NCBI RefSeq assembly: GCF_011440305.1
Contig: NZ_JAAOIW010000002.1
Location: forward strand, 62,001 to 126,000
Direction of reading: 5' to 3'
Length of the DNA stretch: 64,000 nt
Source of the DNA: Paenibacillus agricola
Lineage (GTDB): Bacteria; Bacillota; Bacilli; Paenibacillales; NBRC-103111
Shown here: positions 27,577 through 36,742 of the stretch, one piece after another
Layout: each line of letters begins with the position of its first letter
How positions within the stretch are numbered: position 1 is the first letter of the stretch
The notes under the pieces: generated by a model
The model's database searches: none
Told to the model about the DNA's origin: nothing
Seen by the model: the letters and a program-made list of their open reading frames with translations, nothing else
Made by a program: the position numbers and the translations under genes

Positions 27577-28590
27577 TTAACCCTTCGCCCTTTGCCGACC
27601 TGCCTCATGGGCTTCGCTAATCCGATCCATCAGGTCATTCCAGCCTTGGTCGATTTTGCATTTCTCCGGGCGTAGCTCGAACCAATTAATCGTTCGTTTG
27701 ATACCTTCATGGAAAGGAACGGTTGCTATATAGTCGGGAACGAACCTTTTAATTTTACTGTTGTCGAACACACTGCTGACTGCTTTATCACCAAGCAACC
27801 CGCCAATGCTCTCCGGCATAAAGGAAGTAATAAATTCCGAGGAAATATGTACAATATTCGGTTCGACACCTGCTGCTTGCCCAATCATGTGGGTGATTTG
27901 GTTCCAATCCAGCACTTCGTCCGAGGTAATATGAAAAGCGTGGCCAATTGCTTTGGGATTGCCTAACAGCCCAACGATACCTTTCGCAAAATCGGTATTG
28001 TGCGTCATCGTCCATAGTGAGGTTCCATCACCATGCACAATGATTTTCTCGCCCTTGCGCATTCTATCTACCAATGACCAAGGATTCGCCCAGCTATTCA
28101 GGGCTGCCGGAATCATCGTATCCCCGTAGGTGTAGGAAGGTCGGACAATTGTGATTGGAAAATTCTCGCTACGATAAGTATCCATCAGCAGATCCTCACA
28201 AGCAATTTTGTCACGCGAGTATTGCCAGTATGGATTCGCCAGTGGCGTCGACTCGGTTACTAAATATTGGGTGGAAGGCTTTTGGTAAGCAGAAGCGGAG
28301 CTAATAAATATGTATTGGGCTGTTTTCCCTTTAAAAAGCTTTATGTCTGTTGCTACATGGTCTGGTGTAAAAGCGATCCAATCGACGACAGCGTCAAACT
28401 CCAGATGCTTCAAAGCTTCCGCCGTTGCTGCCGCATCTCTTATATCCGCAGTAATGACATGGGCGCCGTCCGGTACAAAATCATTGCGTTGTCCACGATT
28501 TAATAAATATAAATCAATACCTTTTTCCACAGCCAGCTTCGATGCCGCTTGACTGATCAAGCCTGTTCCGCCAATAAATAAAACCTTCAT
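27577..28590 (-). CDS. NAD-dependent epimerase/dehydratase-like extended SDR
   Basis: 337 residues from the ATG at 28590 after GGAGGG; the longer frame has no ribosome site. It starts with MKVLFIGGTGLIS, the Gly-rich dinucleotide motif. The catalytic pair reads YSRDK (Y-x-x-x-K, about residue 135). HNTDFAKGIVGLLGN and DEVLDWNQITHMIG occur in the C-terminal half, as in extended SDRs that act on sugar nucleotides or related compounds. The specific substrate is not evident. It is divergent from an iron-type alcohol dehydrogenase. Confidence 0.85.
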   Translation of the reverse strand: MKVLFIGGTGLISQAASKLAVEKGIDLYLLNRGQRNDFVPDGAHVITADIRDAAATAEALKHLEFDAVVDWIAFTPDHVATDIKLFKGKTAQYIFISSASAYQKPSTQYLVTESTPLANPYWQYSRDKIACEDLLMDTYRSENFPITIVRPSYTYGDTMIPAALNSWANPWSLVDRMRKGEKIIVHGDGTSLWTMTHNTDFAKGIVGLLGNPKAIGHAFHITSDEVLDWNQITHMIGQAAGVEPNIVHISSEFITSFMPESIGGLLGDKAVSSVFDNSKIKRFVPDYIATVPFHEGIKRTINWFELRPEKCKIDQGWNDLMDRISEAHEAGRQRAKG

Positions 28591-28676
28591 GCTCCAATTC
28601 CCTCCTATATGTACAAATATTTCGGGCACCATTTAACGAGTCTTACAAATCTTCCCTACTTAAGAGTTTACCTTGA

Positions 28677-28695
28677 GATTGATAATAGTTCAATC
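28677..28695. promoter_or_regulatory. Palindrome in divergent gap
   Basis: GATTGA and TCAATC flank a 7-base centre between the divergent SDR (28590) and alcohol dehydrogenase (28781) genes. Operator-like, but with no associated regulator next to it. Confidence 0.3.
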
Positions 28696-28780
28696 CTACG
28701 CTTTTATTTGCGTGTCGCTTATTGTATGTAGGTGGATGTAGCAGTAAACTATAGTTATTAATTAACAGGAGGAATGAACA

Positions 28781-29923
28781 ATGCTCGTCTCGATGGCTTA
28801 TCCAACTGTATACATCCAGGAACCACAAATTTTACAGCAATCCGGCGAATGGCTCGGCAAATTCGGCAAGAAGCTTTTTATTATAACAGGCAGGAATGCT
28901 TGGGTGAAAGCTGGAACGCAGGTAGAAGAAAGCCTCAAAATGTATGCGCTTCCTTACGAACTTCATTTCTTTAATGGAGAATGTACCTATGAGGAAGCCG
29001 AACGCCTTTTAGCTTTGCTGCCAGCGGAAATCGACTTGATCGTTGCCATTGGCGGCGGCCAATGTATGGATACTGCCAAAATCGTCGCCCACCGCTCCGG
29101 TTTAAAAATGGCGACAATCGCCACGCTGGCATCCACCTGTGCTTCTACCACGCCCTTATCGATCATGTATAAGCCTGGTCATGAATATTTGGCGATCGAA
29201 TATTTTGATTTCTGTCCTGTGCTTACGCTAGTGGATCCGCAAATTATTGCTGAAGCACCGTATCGGTATTTAATTGCCGGAATTGGTGATACCTTGGCCA
29301 AATGGTATGAGGCTACCCCTATCAATGCTGGCAAATTTCAAAATGCCAAAACCCGCCTCGGCCTGAAAACAGCGGAGCTGGCCAAAGATCTGCTGATGGA
29401 GTTCAGCGAGCAAGCGATTGCCGAAAACAAAAAAGGCCACGCTGGAGATGCAATTCGGCAAATTATTGACACGAATATTTTGTTGGCCGGCCTGGTTGGG
29501 GGAATTGGCAATCATACCTGCCGTGGCTCAGGAGCCCATGCCTTTCATAATGGCATGACCTGCATAGACGAGATTCATGGCACCTACCACGGCGAGCTGG
29601 TCGCCTTTGGCATCGTATGCCAATTGATGCTGGAGCAAAAGCCCGAGGAGCAGGTTGCCCACCTGATGCGGTTTTACCGTCTCATCGGCTTGCCTGTCAG
29701 CCTTTTTGATATGGGGGTAACCGCAGTCCGGGATGCCGAGCTCCGTTTAAGTGCGCAGCGGGCTTGCGACCCTAATGAAACGATTCATTATTTGCCCTTC
29801 CCTGTGCTGGAGGACAACGTCTATGCAGCCATTTATGCTGCCCATGAGCTGGGCGAACGGCTGAAAGCCGCTGAACCCGCGCGGCCGTCTGCCGAAGGTG
29901 CAGCTTCGGTGCCGGCTAACTGA
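28781..29923 (+). CDS. Iron-containing alcohol/glycerol dehydrogenase-type oxidoreductase (GldA/HcxA-like)
   Basis: 380 residues, within family range. The nucleotide site shows VAIGGGQCMDTAK near residue 90. The metal ligands are Asp in GIGDTLAKWYE, His in GSGAHAFHNG and His in TYHGELVAFG. It reduces or oxidises a polyol or hydroxy acid with NAD(P). ATG at 28781 follows AGGAGG. The last 20 residues are Ala/Pro-rich and run past the conserved domain. Monocistronic, ended by the strong hairpin at 30041-30089. Confidence 0.9.
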   Translation: MLVSMAYPTVYIQEPQILQQSGEWLGKFGKKLFIITGRNAWVKAGTQVEESLKMYALPYELHFFNGECTYEEAERLLALLPAEIDLIVAIGGGQCMDTAKIVAHRSGLKMATIATLASTCASTTPLSIMYKPGHEYLAIEYFDFCPVLTLVDPQIIAEAPYRYLIAGIGDTLAKWYEATPINAGKFQNAKTRLGLKTAELAKDLLMEFSEQAIAENKKGHAGDAIRQIIDTNILLAGLVGGIGNHTCRGSGAHAFHNGMTCIDEIHGTYHGELVAFGIVCQLMLEQKPEEQVAHLMRFYRLIGLPVSLFDMGVTAVRDAELRLSAQRACDPNETIHYLPFPVLEDNVYAAIYAAHELGERLKAAEPARPSAEGAASVPAN

Positions 29924-30040
29924 TGACTGATGACGCTAACGGCGGCGAGCACGAGTGCGGCTTGGGGCAAAGTGCTATTCAGGCAAGACGCCAGCTTGGA
30001 CGCAGCTTGACTGGTCAAGCCTAATCAGCAATTAAGGACA

Positions 30041-30089
30041 AAAACTCTCGGCAACCTGACGTTTTATCGTCATTATAGCCGAGAGTTTT
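30041..30089. terminator. Bidirectional terminator with two nested stems
   Basis: AAAACTCTCGGC (30041-30052) is perfectly inverted as GCCGAGAGTTTT (30078-30089). Inside is a second stem, TGACG/CGTCA. It separates the convergent dehydrogenase genes. Confidence 0.9.
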
Positions 30090-30148
30090 AGTTCCACGCG
30101 TCTTCGTATTGGTTATGAACCAGCTTCAAGCCCTATCAGCCTTATTGC

Positions 30149-31231
30149 TTAAGGAACCAATATTACTTTCATGCACTGGTCGCCCTTTTCCATCATTTCA
30201 AAGCCCTCTTTCCATTGCTCCAGGCTTAGCTTGTGGGTGACAACGCCATCCGTTGGCAGCTTTCCGTTGCCGATCCATTCAATCACGGTTTCGTAGCAGT
30301 AGGGGCTCAAGTGTGCACCGTAAATGTTCAGCTCCTTGGAATCCCCGATAATGCTCCAATCGACCGTGACCAAATCCTTGAACACACTAAATTCCACAAA
30401 AGTCCCCAGCTTGCGCACCAGCTCCAGACCTTGCTGCACGCTGGAAGCATGTCCAGTAGCCTCAATATACACATCACATCCATAACCATCGGTTAGCTCC
30501 ATAATGATTTGCTTCACATTTTGCTTCGATGGATTAATCGCCATGTCCGCACCAAATGCTAGGGCCAGCTCCAAGCGGTCATCCTTCATGTCGAGCACAA
30601 TGAGCTTGGCAGGATTTCGAAGCTTGATTGCGCCTATCATCCCTAGACCTAAGGTTCCTGAGCCTGCAAGCACCACGATATCCTCATTCGTTATATTTGC
30701 CCGGTCCACACAATGCTTGGAGCAAGCATACGGCTCAACCAATACCGCTTTTTCGATGGGAATGTCCTTTGGAATTTTGTAATTGAGCGCTTCCTTTGGA
30801 AATTTCATATACTCGGCCATAGCCCCGTTCACATGTGCTTGAAAGCCATAAATATCATGGCGCTGGCACATCCAATATTTGCCAGTGTTGCAGTATCTAC
30901 AGTCCCAGCAAGGTACGATTTGCTCCGATATGACCCGATCCCCAACTTGGAAATCACCCTTCACATTGGCGCCCATAGCGACAATAAAGCCCACAAACTC
31001 ATGTCCGGGAATAACTGGCGTTTGAATATAAGGTGGATTTCCGTCGCCGCCCCAAATTTTGGACGCACCCAGATAAGTTTTAACATCGCTGGCACAAATG
31101 CCGCAGGCTTCCACCTTGATTAATATTTCCCCATCTGACACAGCTGGCACATCGACCGTTTCGATCCGATAATCACCAATTCCATACACGACTAAAGCTT
31201 GCATTTTTTCCGGTATTCCTGTGAGCGTCAT
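30149..31231 (-). CDS. Zinc-dependent alcohol dehydrogenase (MDR family)
   Basis: 360 residues from the ATG at 31231 after AGGAGG; a longer start would overlap the upstream regulator gene. Catalytic zinc ligands are Cys in CGICASDVK and His-Glu in IPGHEFVG. The structural zinc set is the four Cys of PCWDCRYCNTGKYWMCQ. The coenzyme fold shows LAGSGTLGLG. It belongs to the polyol/threonine dehydrogenase group. It is the last gene of the sugar-acid-type operon and would oxidise a hydroxyl of the substrate or an intermediate. Confidence 0.9.
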   Translation of the reverse strand: MTLTGIPEKMQALVVYGIGDYRIETVDVPAVSDGEILIKVEACGICASDVKTYLGASKIWGGDGNPPYIQTPVIPGHEFVGFIVAMGANVKGDFQVGDRVISEQIVPCWDCRYCNTGKYWMCQRHDIYGFQAHVNGAMAEYMKFPKEALNYKIPKDIPIEKAVLVEPYACSKHCVDRANITNEDIVVLAGSGTLGLGMIGAIKLRNPAKLIVLDMKDDRLELALAFGADMAINPSKQNVKQIIMELTDGYGCDVYIEATGHASSVQQGLELVRKLGTFVEFSVFKDLVTVDWSIIGDSKELNIYGAHLSPYCYETVIEWIGNGKLPTDGVVTHKLSLEQWKEGFEMMEKGDQCMKVILVP

Positions 31232-31254
31232 TGCACATCCTCCTACCTTTATAC

Positions 31255-31905
31255 TCACTCTTGCGCCTGGCCATCCAGATAAGTGATAATCATTTGCTGC
31301 CCAACCTTTAAATGCTCCTCCAACAGCCGGATCGCTTGCTCCGCATCGCCTGCCAAGAGCGCTTGGATAATTTCCGCATGGCTTTGCACGACAAAACCGA
31401 TATCCTGGTAGGTACCCGTAGTTATCTCAATCAATGCACTTGTCAGCCCTTTAATCATCAACCACATTGGCAAAAGAGTACGGTTATGCGCAGCTTTCAC
31501 GATTCGATAATGAAACTCAATATCTAGGCGGATCGTATCGGATTTGGAATGACTGGCTTCCATTAAAAGCTGCACATCCTGTAAGTCGGACAAATCCTGA
31601 TGGCTGCCCTTCTCAATTAAGCTGCGGATCGCCAGCGACTCCAGCATAAGGCGCATTTGGAATAAATCCAAAACCTCCTGCTTGCCGTAGCCCTTCACGA
31701 TCGTTCGGCCATTGCCCGGTGTCTCGGTCAGCCCTTCGCTCTCCAGCATCAAAATCGCTTCACGGATCGGCCCACGGCTAACGGACAAATCCTTGGACAA
31801 TTGGGCTTCACTAAGATGAAGCCCCCTCGGGTATTCACCCAGCAAAATACGGGTTCGCAAATGGCTGGCTACTTTATCCTTTAACGCTTCTTTTTGAATA
31901 ATCAC
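31255..31905 (-). CDS. GntR family regulator, FadR/FCD type
   Basis: 216 residues from a GTG at 31905. A GTG three codons earlier is directly on the ribosome site and is rejected. The winged HTH is LRTRILLGEYPRGLHLSEAQLSKDLSVSRGPIREAILMLESEGL. The FCD helical domain follows, with ligand/metal His in IEFHYRIVKAAHNR and HAEIIQALLAGD. Located inside the operon it probably represses; candidate operator at 34933-34948. The effector is expected to be a sugar acid or intermediate. Confidence 0.9.
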   Translation of the reverse strand: MIIQKEALKDKVASHLRTRILLGEYPRGLHLSEAQLSKDLSVSRGPIREAILMLESEGLTETPGNGRTIVKGYGKQEVLDLFQMRLMLESLAIRSLIEKGSHQDLSDLQDVQLLMEASHSKSDTIRLDIEFHYRIVKAAHNRTLLPMWLMIKGLTSALIEITTGTYQDIGFVVQSHAEIIQALLAGDAEQAIRLLEEHLKVGQQMIITYLDGQAQE

Positions 31906-31965
31906 TAGGCTCACTCCTACAAAAAAACACGGGTTTAACTAACAAACCCATCATATCAGTTCCGC

Positions 31966-33093
31966 TTAACAAAAACGATACTTCCGCACCGCTTCCTCAT
32001 CCACCTCTACACCTAAACCGGGCTCCTCAATGGCATGCACCCAGCCGTCTTTTTGGACAATCGGTGTTTTCACCAGCTCATTTTGCATCGAGCTTGGCAG
32101 CGGTTTAAGCTCCATCATGATGCAATGGGGCGATGAAATGGACAGATGGACGCTAGCCGCGGTCGTTAATGCCGTACTCCACGCGTGCGTGTTGAATTTG
32201 ATTTTAGCATCGGCGACCAAGGTCAGCACCTTCAGAAATCCGGTAATACCGTCGGATCTTGCAGGATCAATACCCACAATATCGACCAAGCCGGTGCGGA
32301 TTAAGCGGGAAAATGCGTCCACAGTCGATTCACGCTCACCTGTTGCAATTAAGCAGCCGGTAGCTTGCTTGAGCCGGGCAAAATCCCCCAGCCGATTGGG
32401 TTCAAAAGGCTCCTCGATCCAATCGATCCCGTATTCCGCAAATTGCTTCGTCATCCGGATGGCATGCGCCACATCCCACGTCACTTTATGGCCGATATCG
32501 ACCATAAAGCCTACCTTGGGCCCAATCGCACGGCGCACCGCTTTGACAAATTCCATATCGTACTCTTCGGTTAGCCCTAGCTTGGCGGTACCTTTTTTGC
32601 CGAAGCCGACCTTTACCGATTGATAGCCCTCATCGATATAGCCCTTGATCTCATCGGCATTTTTCTCATGCTCCAAATATTTAATATGAATGCTGGCATT
32701 CGCCGGCAGCTTATCCAGCACCTTGCCACCAAACAGCTTATATAACGGCTGCTGCAAGGCCTTGCCCTTGATATCCCAAAGAGCCATATCTATAGCGCTA
32801 ATGGCAAAAGAGGCGATGCCCCCATCTCCGCCATACCACCATACATGCTCCTTCATCGCATGCCAATGCAGCTCGGTCTCCAGCGGGTCCTTGCCCATAA
32901 CAAGCGCAGCTAGACCGCCCTCAATCAAAGCCGCTGCCGCTTTAACCGCCTCCGGCCACATCGTAATGCCTTCGCCCCAGCCCACAAGTCCGCTGTCGGT
33001 TTCAATACGGACGATCATCGTGTGGCGCGTGCTGTTATCATCATTAGGCTCAATGTACCGCATACCCATAGGTTCAATTTTGATAATTTTCAT
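31966..33093 (-). CDS. Enolase-superfamily enzyme (mandelate racemase/sugar-acid dehydratase type)
   Basis: 375 residues, a capping domain then a TIM barrel. Catalytic residues by position: Lys in SVKVGFG, metal acids Asp (MVDIGHK), Glu (DWIEEPF) and Glu (ATGERES), and the general base His in FNTHAWSTAL. This set belongs to the mandelate-racemase-like/sugar-acid dehydratase branch with Mg2+. It probably dehydrates an aldonic or uronic-type acid to a 2-keto-3-deoxy acid; the exact sugar is unknown. It starts 9 bases after the SDR stop, within the operon. Confidence 0.88.
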   Translation of the reverse strand: MKIIKIEPMGMRYIEPNDDNSTRHTMIVRIETDSGLVGWGEGITMWPEAVKAAAALIEGGLAALVMGKDPLETELHWHAMKEHVWWYGGDGGIASFAISAIDMALWDIKGKALQQPLYKLFGGKVLDKLPANASIHIKYLEHEKNADEIKGYIDEGYQSVKVGFGKKGTAKLGLTEEYDMEFVKAVRRAIGPKVGFMVDIGHKVTWDVAHAIRMTKQFAEYGIDWIEEPFEPNRLGDFARLKQATGCLIATGERESTVDAFSRLIRTGLVDIVGIDPARSDGITGFLKVLTLVADAKIKFNTHAWSTALTTAASVHLSISSPHCIMMELKPLPSSMQNELVKTPIVQKDGWVHAIEEPGLGVEVDEEAVRKYRFC

Positions 33094-33102
33094 CGGTTCA
33101 CC

Positions 33103-33864
33103 TCATCTCATGTACAAGCCGCCATTGATATCCAAGGTAGCCCCTGTGATATGGCTGGCAGCTTGATCGCTTAGGAATAAAACGCTTTGTACAATATCCG
33201 ACACTTCGCCGAGCCGTCCATCTGGTGTTTTTGAGATCATGCCTGCTACACCCTCAGGAGTGAAATCAGCGATCATATCGGTTTTGAAAGGCCCTGGTGA
33301 AATGGCATTTACATTGATTCCATAACGGGAGTAAAGCGCGGCGAATGATTTGGTCAACGCCACCACACCCGCTTTCGATGCACCATACGGAGGGCTTACA
33401 AGCGTCCCACCGTTATAAGCGCTAATCGAGCTCACATTAACAATACGCCCATAACCCCGCTCTTTCATAAATTCAGCAACCATCTGGCAGGCAAAAAAAG
33501 TGCCTTTCACATTAACCTCCATAATACGATCCCAAAGCTCGGCATCAACCTCAGCAGCAGGTACCGTGGAGCACACCCCCGCTGCATTGATCAGCACATC
33601 AATCCGCTGCTCCTCGCGTTGAATCATTTGCAGCCATTCCTTCAGCTTATTCGTATCACTGACATCAACAGCAGCTAGATCAAAGCTGCCATACTTGTAG
33701 GTCGCCGCTAACGCTTCCCTTGCTTTCGTCAGCTTCGTATCATTCATCCCACAGCTATAAACCTTCGCTCCGCTTTGCAAAAAGCTTTCTGTTAAAGCAT
33801 ATCCCAGACCGCTCGTTCCTCCGGTTATGACAACAACTTGCTTATCAAAATTCCATGTAATCAT
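33103..33864 (-). CDS. Short-chain dehydrogenase/reductase (classical SDR)
   Basis: 253 residues, classical SDR length. TGGTSGLG cofactor motif at residue 14, NAAG at residue ~89, Ser of NVSSISAYNG and the YGASK catalytic pair near residue 157. It ends with the family's GATLDINGGLYMR. ATG at 33864 follows AAGGAGG. With the enolase-superfamily enzyme downstream it suits oxidation of a sugar or sugar acid before dehydration. Confidence 0.9.
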   Translation of the reverse strand: MITWNFDKQVVVITGGTSGLGYALTESFLQSGAKVYSCGMNDTKLTKAREALAATYKYGSFDLAAVDVSDTNKLKEWLQMIQREEQRIDVLINAAGVCSTVPAAEVDAELWDRIMEVNVKGTFFACQMVAEFMKERGYGRIVNVSSISAYNGGTLVSPPYGASKAGVVALTKSFAALYSRYGINVNAISPGPFKTDMIADFTPEGVAGMISKTPDGRLGEVSDIVQSVLFLSDQAASHITGATLDINGGLYMR

Positions 33865-33928
33865 GATTTGCCTCCTTCGAATAGGTTACTTATAACGATG
33901 CTAAATCATAGAGTCTACAACGCAAGTC

Positions 33929-34891
33929 CTAGGCAAGCCGGTTAACCGGTGAATACAGCTGCTCGCCACGTACCCAGCGGACAATTTCCTCAGCAGCCGA
34001 GCGTTGTAATTCCAATAGCGATGAGTCGGAATAATAAGCAGCATGCGGCGTCAGCCAAATATTGCCGCAATCCCTTAAAGGATGCTGCGCCGGCAAAGGC
34101 TCCTGCTCAAAAACATCCAAAGCCGCAAAGCCTAACGTATGCGCTCTCAAAGCATGGGCAAGGGCGACTGTGTCAATTAATGCTCCTCTTGAAGTGTTAA
34201 CTACGCATGCGGTTGGCTTCATCCAGCCCAAGGTTTCCGCATTAAGCAAATGCTGTGTCGTTGGCAATAATGGTAGATGCAGAGCGATAATATCGGATTG
34301 CTCTAGGATGGTTTTCAAATCATCCTCTTTGTCCACCTGTTTCTCTAGCGCTGCTTCGGCAGTAAGATAAGGGTCATATACTTTCACTTGATATTGAAAA
34401 GGCCGCAGCCGCTGGAGCACTCGCTCCCCGATCCGCCCAAACCCGACGATGCCGACTTGTGTGTCTGCAAGCTTCGGCATTGGTTTTACAATCGGCTCGA
34501 ATGCCCACTCTCCACGCTCTACAGCCTGGTGCAAAGGAAGCAGCCTTCTTGATACTCCCAAAATCAAAGCCGCTGTATGGTCCGCTACCTCATCCAGGCA
34601 ATATCCAGAAACATTGCATACCTGAATGCCCAGTTCCGTGGCCGCCTCCACATCTACATTGTCATAGCCAATACCATAACGGACGATCAGCTTGCATCTT
34701 GTCCATGTGCTTAAAATGTCTTTGGAAAGGATTGCGAACTGCACTAATACGGCATCCGCTGTTTGTCCTACTACCTTTAAGGACTCTTCCTCCGTACCCG
34801 ATAAAAAGCTGACCTCCAAACCTGCTGCTTGGAAAATCTCCTGTTCCGGCTTGTTATCCTGAAAATTGCTGTCGATGATCACGATATTCAT
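33929..34891 (-). CDS. D-isomer-specific 2-hydroxyacid dehydrogenase (C-terminal-binding-protein-like)
   Basis: 320 residues from the ATG at 34891. The cofactor motif is VGIVGFGRIGERV near residue 145. The catalytic Arg is in NTSRGALIDT, Glu in DVFEQEPLP and His in LTPHAAYYS. Substrate spectrum in the family covers glyoxylate, phosphoglycerate and sugar-derived keto acids. It is first in the five-gene run and sits behind the putative GntR operator, so it should be expressed with it. Confidence 0.88.
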   Translation of the reverse strand: MNIVIIDSNFQDNKPEQEIFQAAGLEVSFLSGTEEESLKVVGQTADAVLVQFAILSKDILSTWTRCKLIVRYGIGYDNVDVEAATELGIQVCNVSGYCLDEVADHTAALILGVSRRLLPLHQAVERGEWAFEPIVKPMPKLADTQVGIVGFGRIGERVLQRLRPFQYQVKVYDPYLTAEAALEKQVDKEDDLKTILEQSDIIALHLPLLPTTQHLLNAETLGWMKPTACVVNTSRGALIDTVALAHALRAHTLGFAALDVFEQEPLPAQHPLRDCGNIWLTPHAAYYSDSSLLELQRSAAEEIVRWVRGEQLYSPVNRLA

Positions 34892-34932
34892 TGCTAAATA
34901 AGCACCTCCCAAATAAATATTAAATGGTAATC

Positions 34933-34948
34933 GTTAATTGTTAACAGT
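34933..34948. promoter_or_regulatory. Candidate GntR/FCD operator
   Basis: GTTAATTGTTAAC (34933-34945) overlaps the near-palindrome ATTGTTAACAGT (34937-34948), of the T-N-G-T/A-C-N-A type bound by FadR-like GntR regulators. It is 42 bases upstream of the first gene of the operon that encodes such a regulator. Confidence 0.45.
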
Positions 34949-35071
34949 TATCAGTTTGATCTGCTCCTAGTATAAGCGTTTCTTTTCTAACAGGCAACAG
35001 TAGATTATTGCACAACATATGATTACAAAGTGGAGCTTCAGAACGCCATAACAAAAGATGCAGTTCGCTAG

Positions 35072-35926
35072 TTATCTCTTCACCAGCTTCGCCTGCACTA
35101 CCAGCCGCCCCTCCTCCGCATCCAGTGTATAGTCGCAGGTAGACAAGGTAATGATCCGATCCGTCGAAGCCAGCGAAGTATTCGTTTCGTACAAAGACCG
35201 GGCTTGCATGTCCTGTAGGAAGGTGTAATACGCCTCATCATCAGGAAAATGCGTCATTATATAATTAACATCCGTTGTAGTAAAATAGACCGCAAATATT
35301 TCGGCCTGGTAGCTCTCCTCTAAAGTATCATAGCCAAAGCTTCGGTGTGTATCGAAAAAATCGGCTTTCAAATATTGATTCAAGCTGCCAAACATCGAGC
35401 CATCCCTCATATCATGGCCATAAATAATCGTATTGAGGCTGCTGCCCGCAGATTGATTGCGATAATCCATAAACATACTACCAGCCCTCATCGCCTCGCG
35501 TTTGAAATTCCTTGTTAAATAGTAGTCGTTATCCTTCGCTTGTACAATGGGGTAATCCACAGGCGTATCGTCTATTTTCAGCCATCCCGAAATATCGGCA
35601 TTCATGCTCAGCAGCGCGTGAAACTGAGGTCGGGCTTTGGCCATTTTGTCATTGGAAGGGCTATCGTTTACGGTACCATTTGGACTTTTGCTCGCGCTGT
35701 CACCCGCGTTTCCATCAGCAACCCATTGCACCGTTCTGCCACTGGTATAGATTTCTCTGGCTTCCTCTGTTACCATTTTGTTGCTGTAATAAGAGCTGGC
35801 CACGTTATACAAGCTGGCCAGACAATAAACAATGACTGCCAAGCACATAAGCATAACGATCTGCTCGTAGCCTTTCTTGCTCTTCCACCATGTACGCATC
35901 ATGCAAAGAAAGGTGCGGCCGCCCAT
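35072..35926 (-). CDS. srtB: Class B sortase
   Basis: About 284 residues. One N-terminal helix (about 20-42) anchors the enzyme with its catalytic domain outside. The active site is His in YGHDMRDG, Cys in TLSTCDY and Arg in EGRLVVQAKL. The acyl-binding SrtB features DYPIVQAKDNDYYLTRNF and SMFMDYRN are present. Class B sortases in Firmicutes anchor NEAT proteins that carry NPxTG/NPQTN signals, which fits the NPKTG protein at 44963-45823. The start is uncertain: no good ribosome site precedes 35926, and Met codons at 35902/35899 are alternatives. Confidence 0.93.
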   Translation of the reverse strand: MGGRTFLCMMRTWWKSKKGYEQIVMLMCLAVIVYCLASLYNVASSYYSNKMVTEEAREIYTSGRTVQWVADGNAGDSASKSPNGTVNDSPSNDKMAKARPQFHALLSMNADISGWLKIDDTPVDYPIVQAKDNDYYLTRNFKREAMRAGSMFMDYRNQSAGSSLNTIIYGHDMRDGSMFGSLNQYLKADFFDTHRSFGYDTLEESYQAEIFAVYFTTTDVNYIMTHFPDDEAYYTFLQDMQARSLYETNTSLASTDRIITLSTCDYTLDAEEGRLVVQAKLVKR

Positions 35927-35971
35927 GACTTGTGATCATGAGCCTCCACAACCTTCCATTCACCCCTCTCG

Positions 35972-36742
35972 CTAAATGCCCACAGGCACCATATATAATC
36001 CCATGCCGGCCTCTTGCTTAATTATAACATCCACGCCATAAATCGATTTGATCGTCTGCTCCGTTATGACCTCATGGGGCTGCCCCTTCATGGCAATTTC
36101 CCCGTCCTTCATAATAATGATGTTGTCACTATACCGAATCGCTTGGTTAATATCATGCAAAACCATCACGATAGTCAGGCAATGCTCCGTGTTCAAGCTT
36201 TTGATTAAATCTAATATCTCAAATTGGTAATAAATATCCAAATACGTTGTAGGCTCATCCAAAAATAAAATCGGTGTGCTTTGCGCCAATGCCATCGCAA
36301 TCCATACTCTTTGCCGTTCCCCGCCCGATAGCTGGTCGATCGTTTTGCCCCGTTTGGCTTGCAAATTGGTGCAGGTAAGCGCCCATTCAATCGCTAACTC
36401 ATCGTCGGGACTGCTCTGCGCAAACATGCTGCGATGCGGCAAGCGGCCAAAGCCGGCAAGCTTTTCTACAGTCATATCCGAGGGAGCCTCATTATGCTGG
36501 TGGACAACGGCTAATTTGCGGGCAAGCTCCTTGGGCTTATAGCCCGTTATTGCCTTTCCGTCCAATAACACCTCGCCGCTTCGTGGCTTGTGATTCTGGG
36601 ACATTACGCCCAGCAGCGTGGATTTGCCGGAGCCGTTGGGACCGATAATCGTCGTGATTTTACCAATTTCAATATCGCTAGTTACATGTTTTAAATGCTC
36701 GGTCTTGTTATCGTGGGAAAATACAATCTGTTTAATTTCCAT
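35972..36742 (-). CDS. Heme/siderophore ABC ATPase (FecE/FhuC-type)
   Basis: About 256 residues. Walker A GPNGSGKST, Q-loop VVHQHNEAPSD, signature LSGGERQRVW, Walker B PILFLDEPTTYLD and H-loop VLHDINQA are all intact. The ATG at 36742 overlaps the permease stop by about 11 bases, so translation is coupled; a GTG at 36754 is possible but crowds the ribosome site. It powers the IsdF-type permease and may also serve the second permease at 47181, whose own ATPase gene is truncated. Confidence 0.93.
   Translation of the reverse strand: MEIKQIVFSHDNKTEHLKHVTSDIEIGKITTIIGPNGSGKSTLLGVMSQNHKPRSGEVLLDGKAITGYKPKELARKLAVVHQHNEAPSDMTVEKLAGFGRLPHRSMFAQSSPDDELAIEWALTCTNLQAKRGKTIDQLSGGERQRVWIAMALAQSTPILFLDEPTTYLDIYYQFEILDLIKSLNTEHCLTIVMVLHDINQAIRYSDNIIIMKDGEIAMKGQPHEVITEQTIKSIYGVDVIIKQEAGMGLYMVPVGI

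Noticed and set aside
32030-32623. 197-residue plus-strand open frame opposite the enolase-superfamily gene
   Set aside because: Antisense to a gene with all catalytic residues in place; no ribosome site or recognisable domain.
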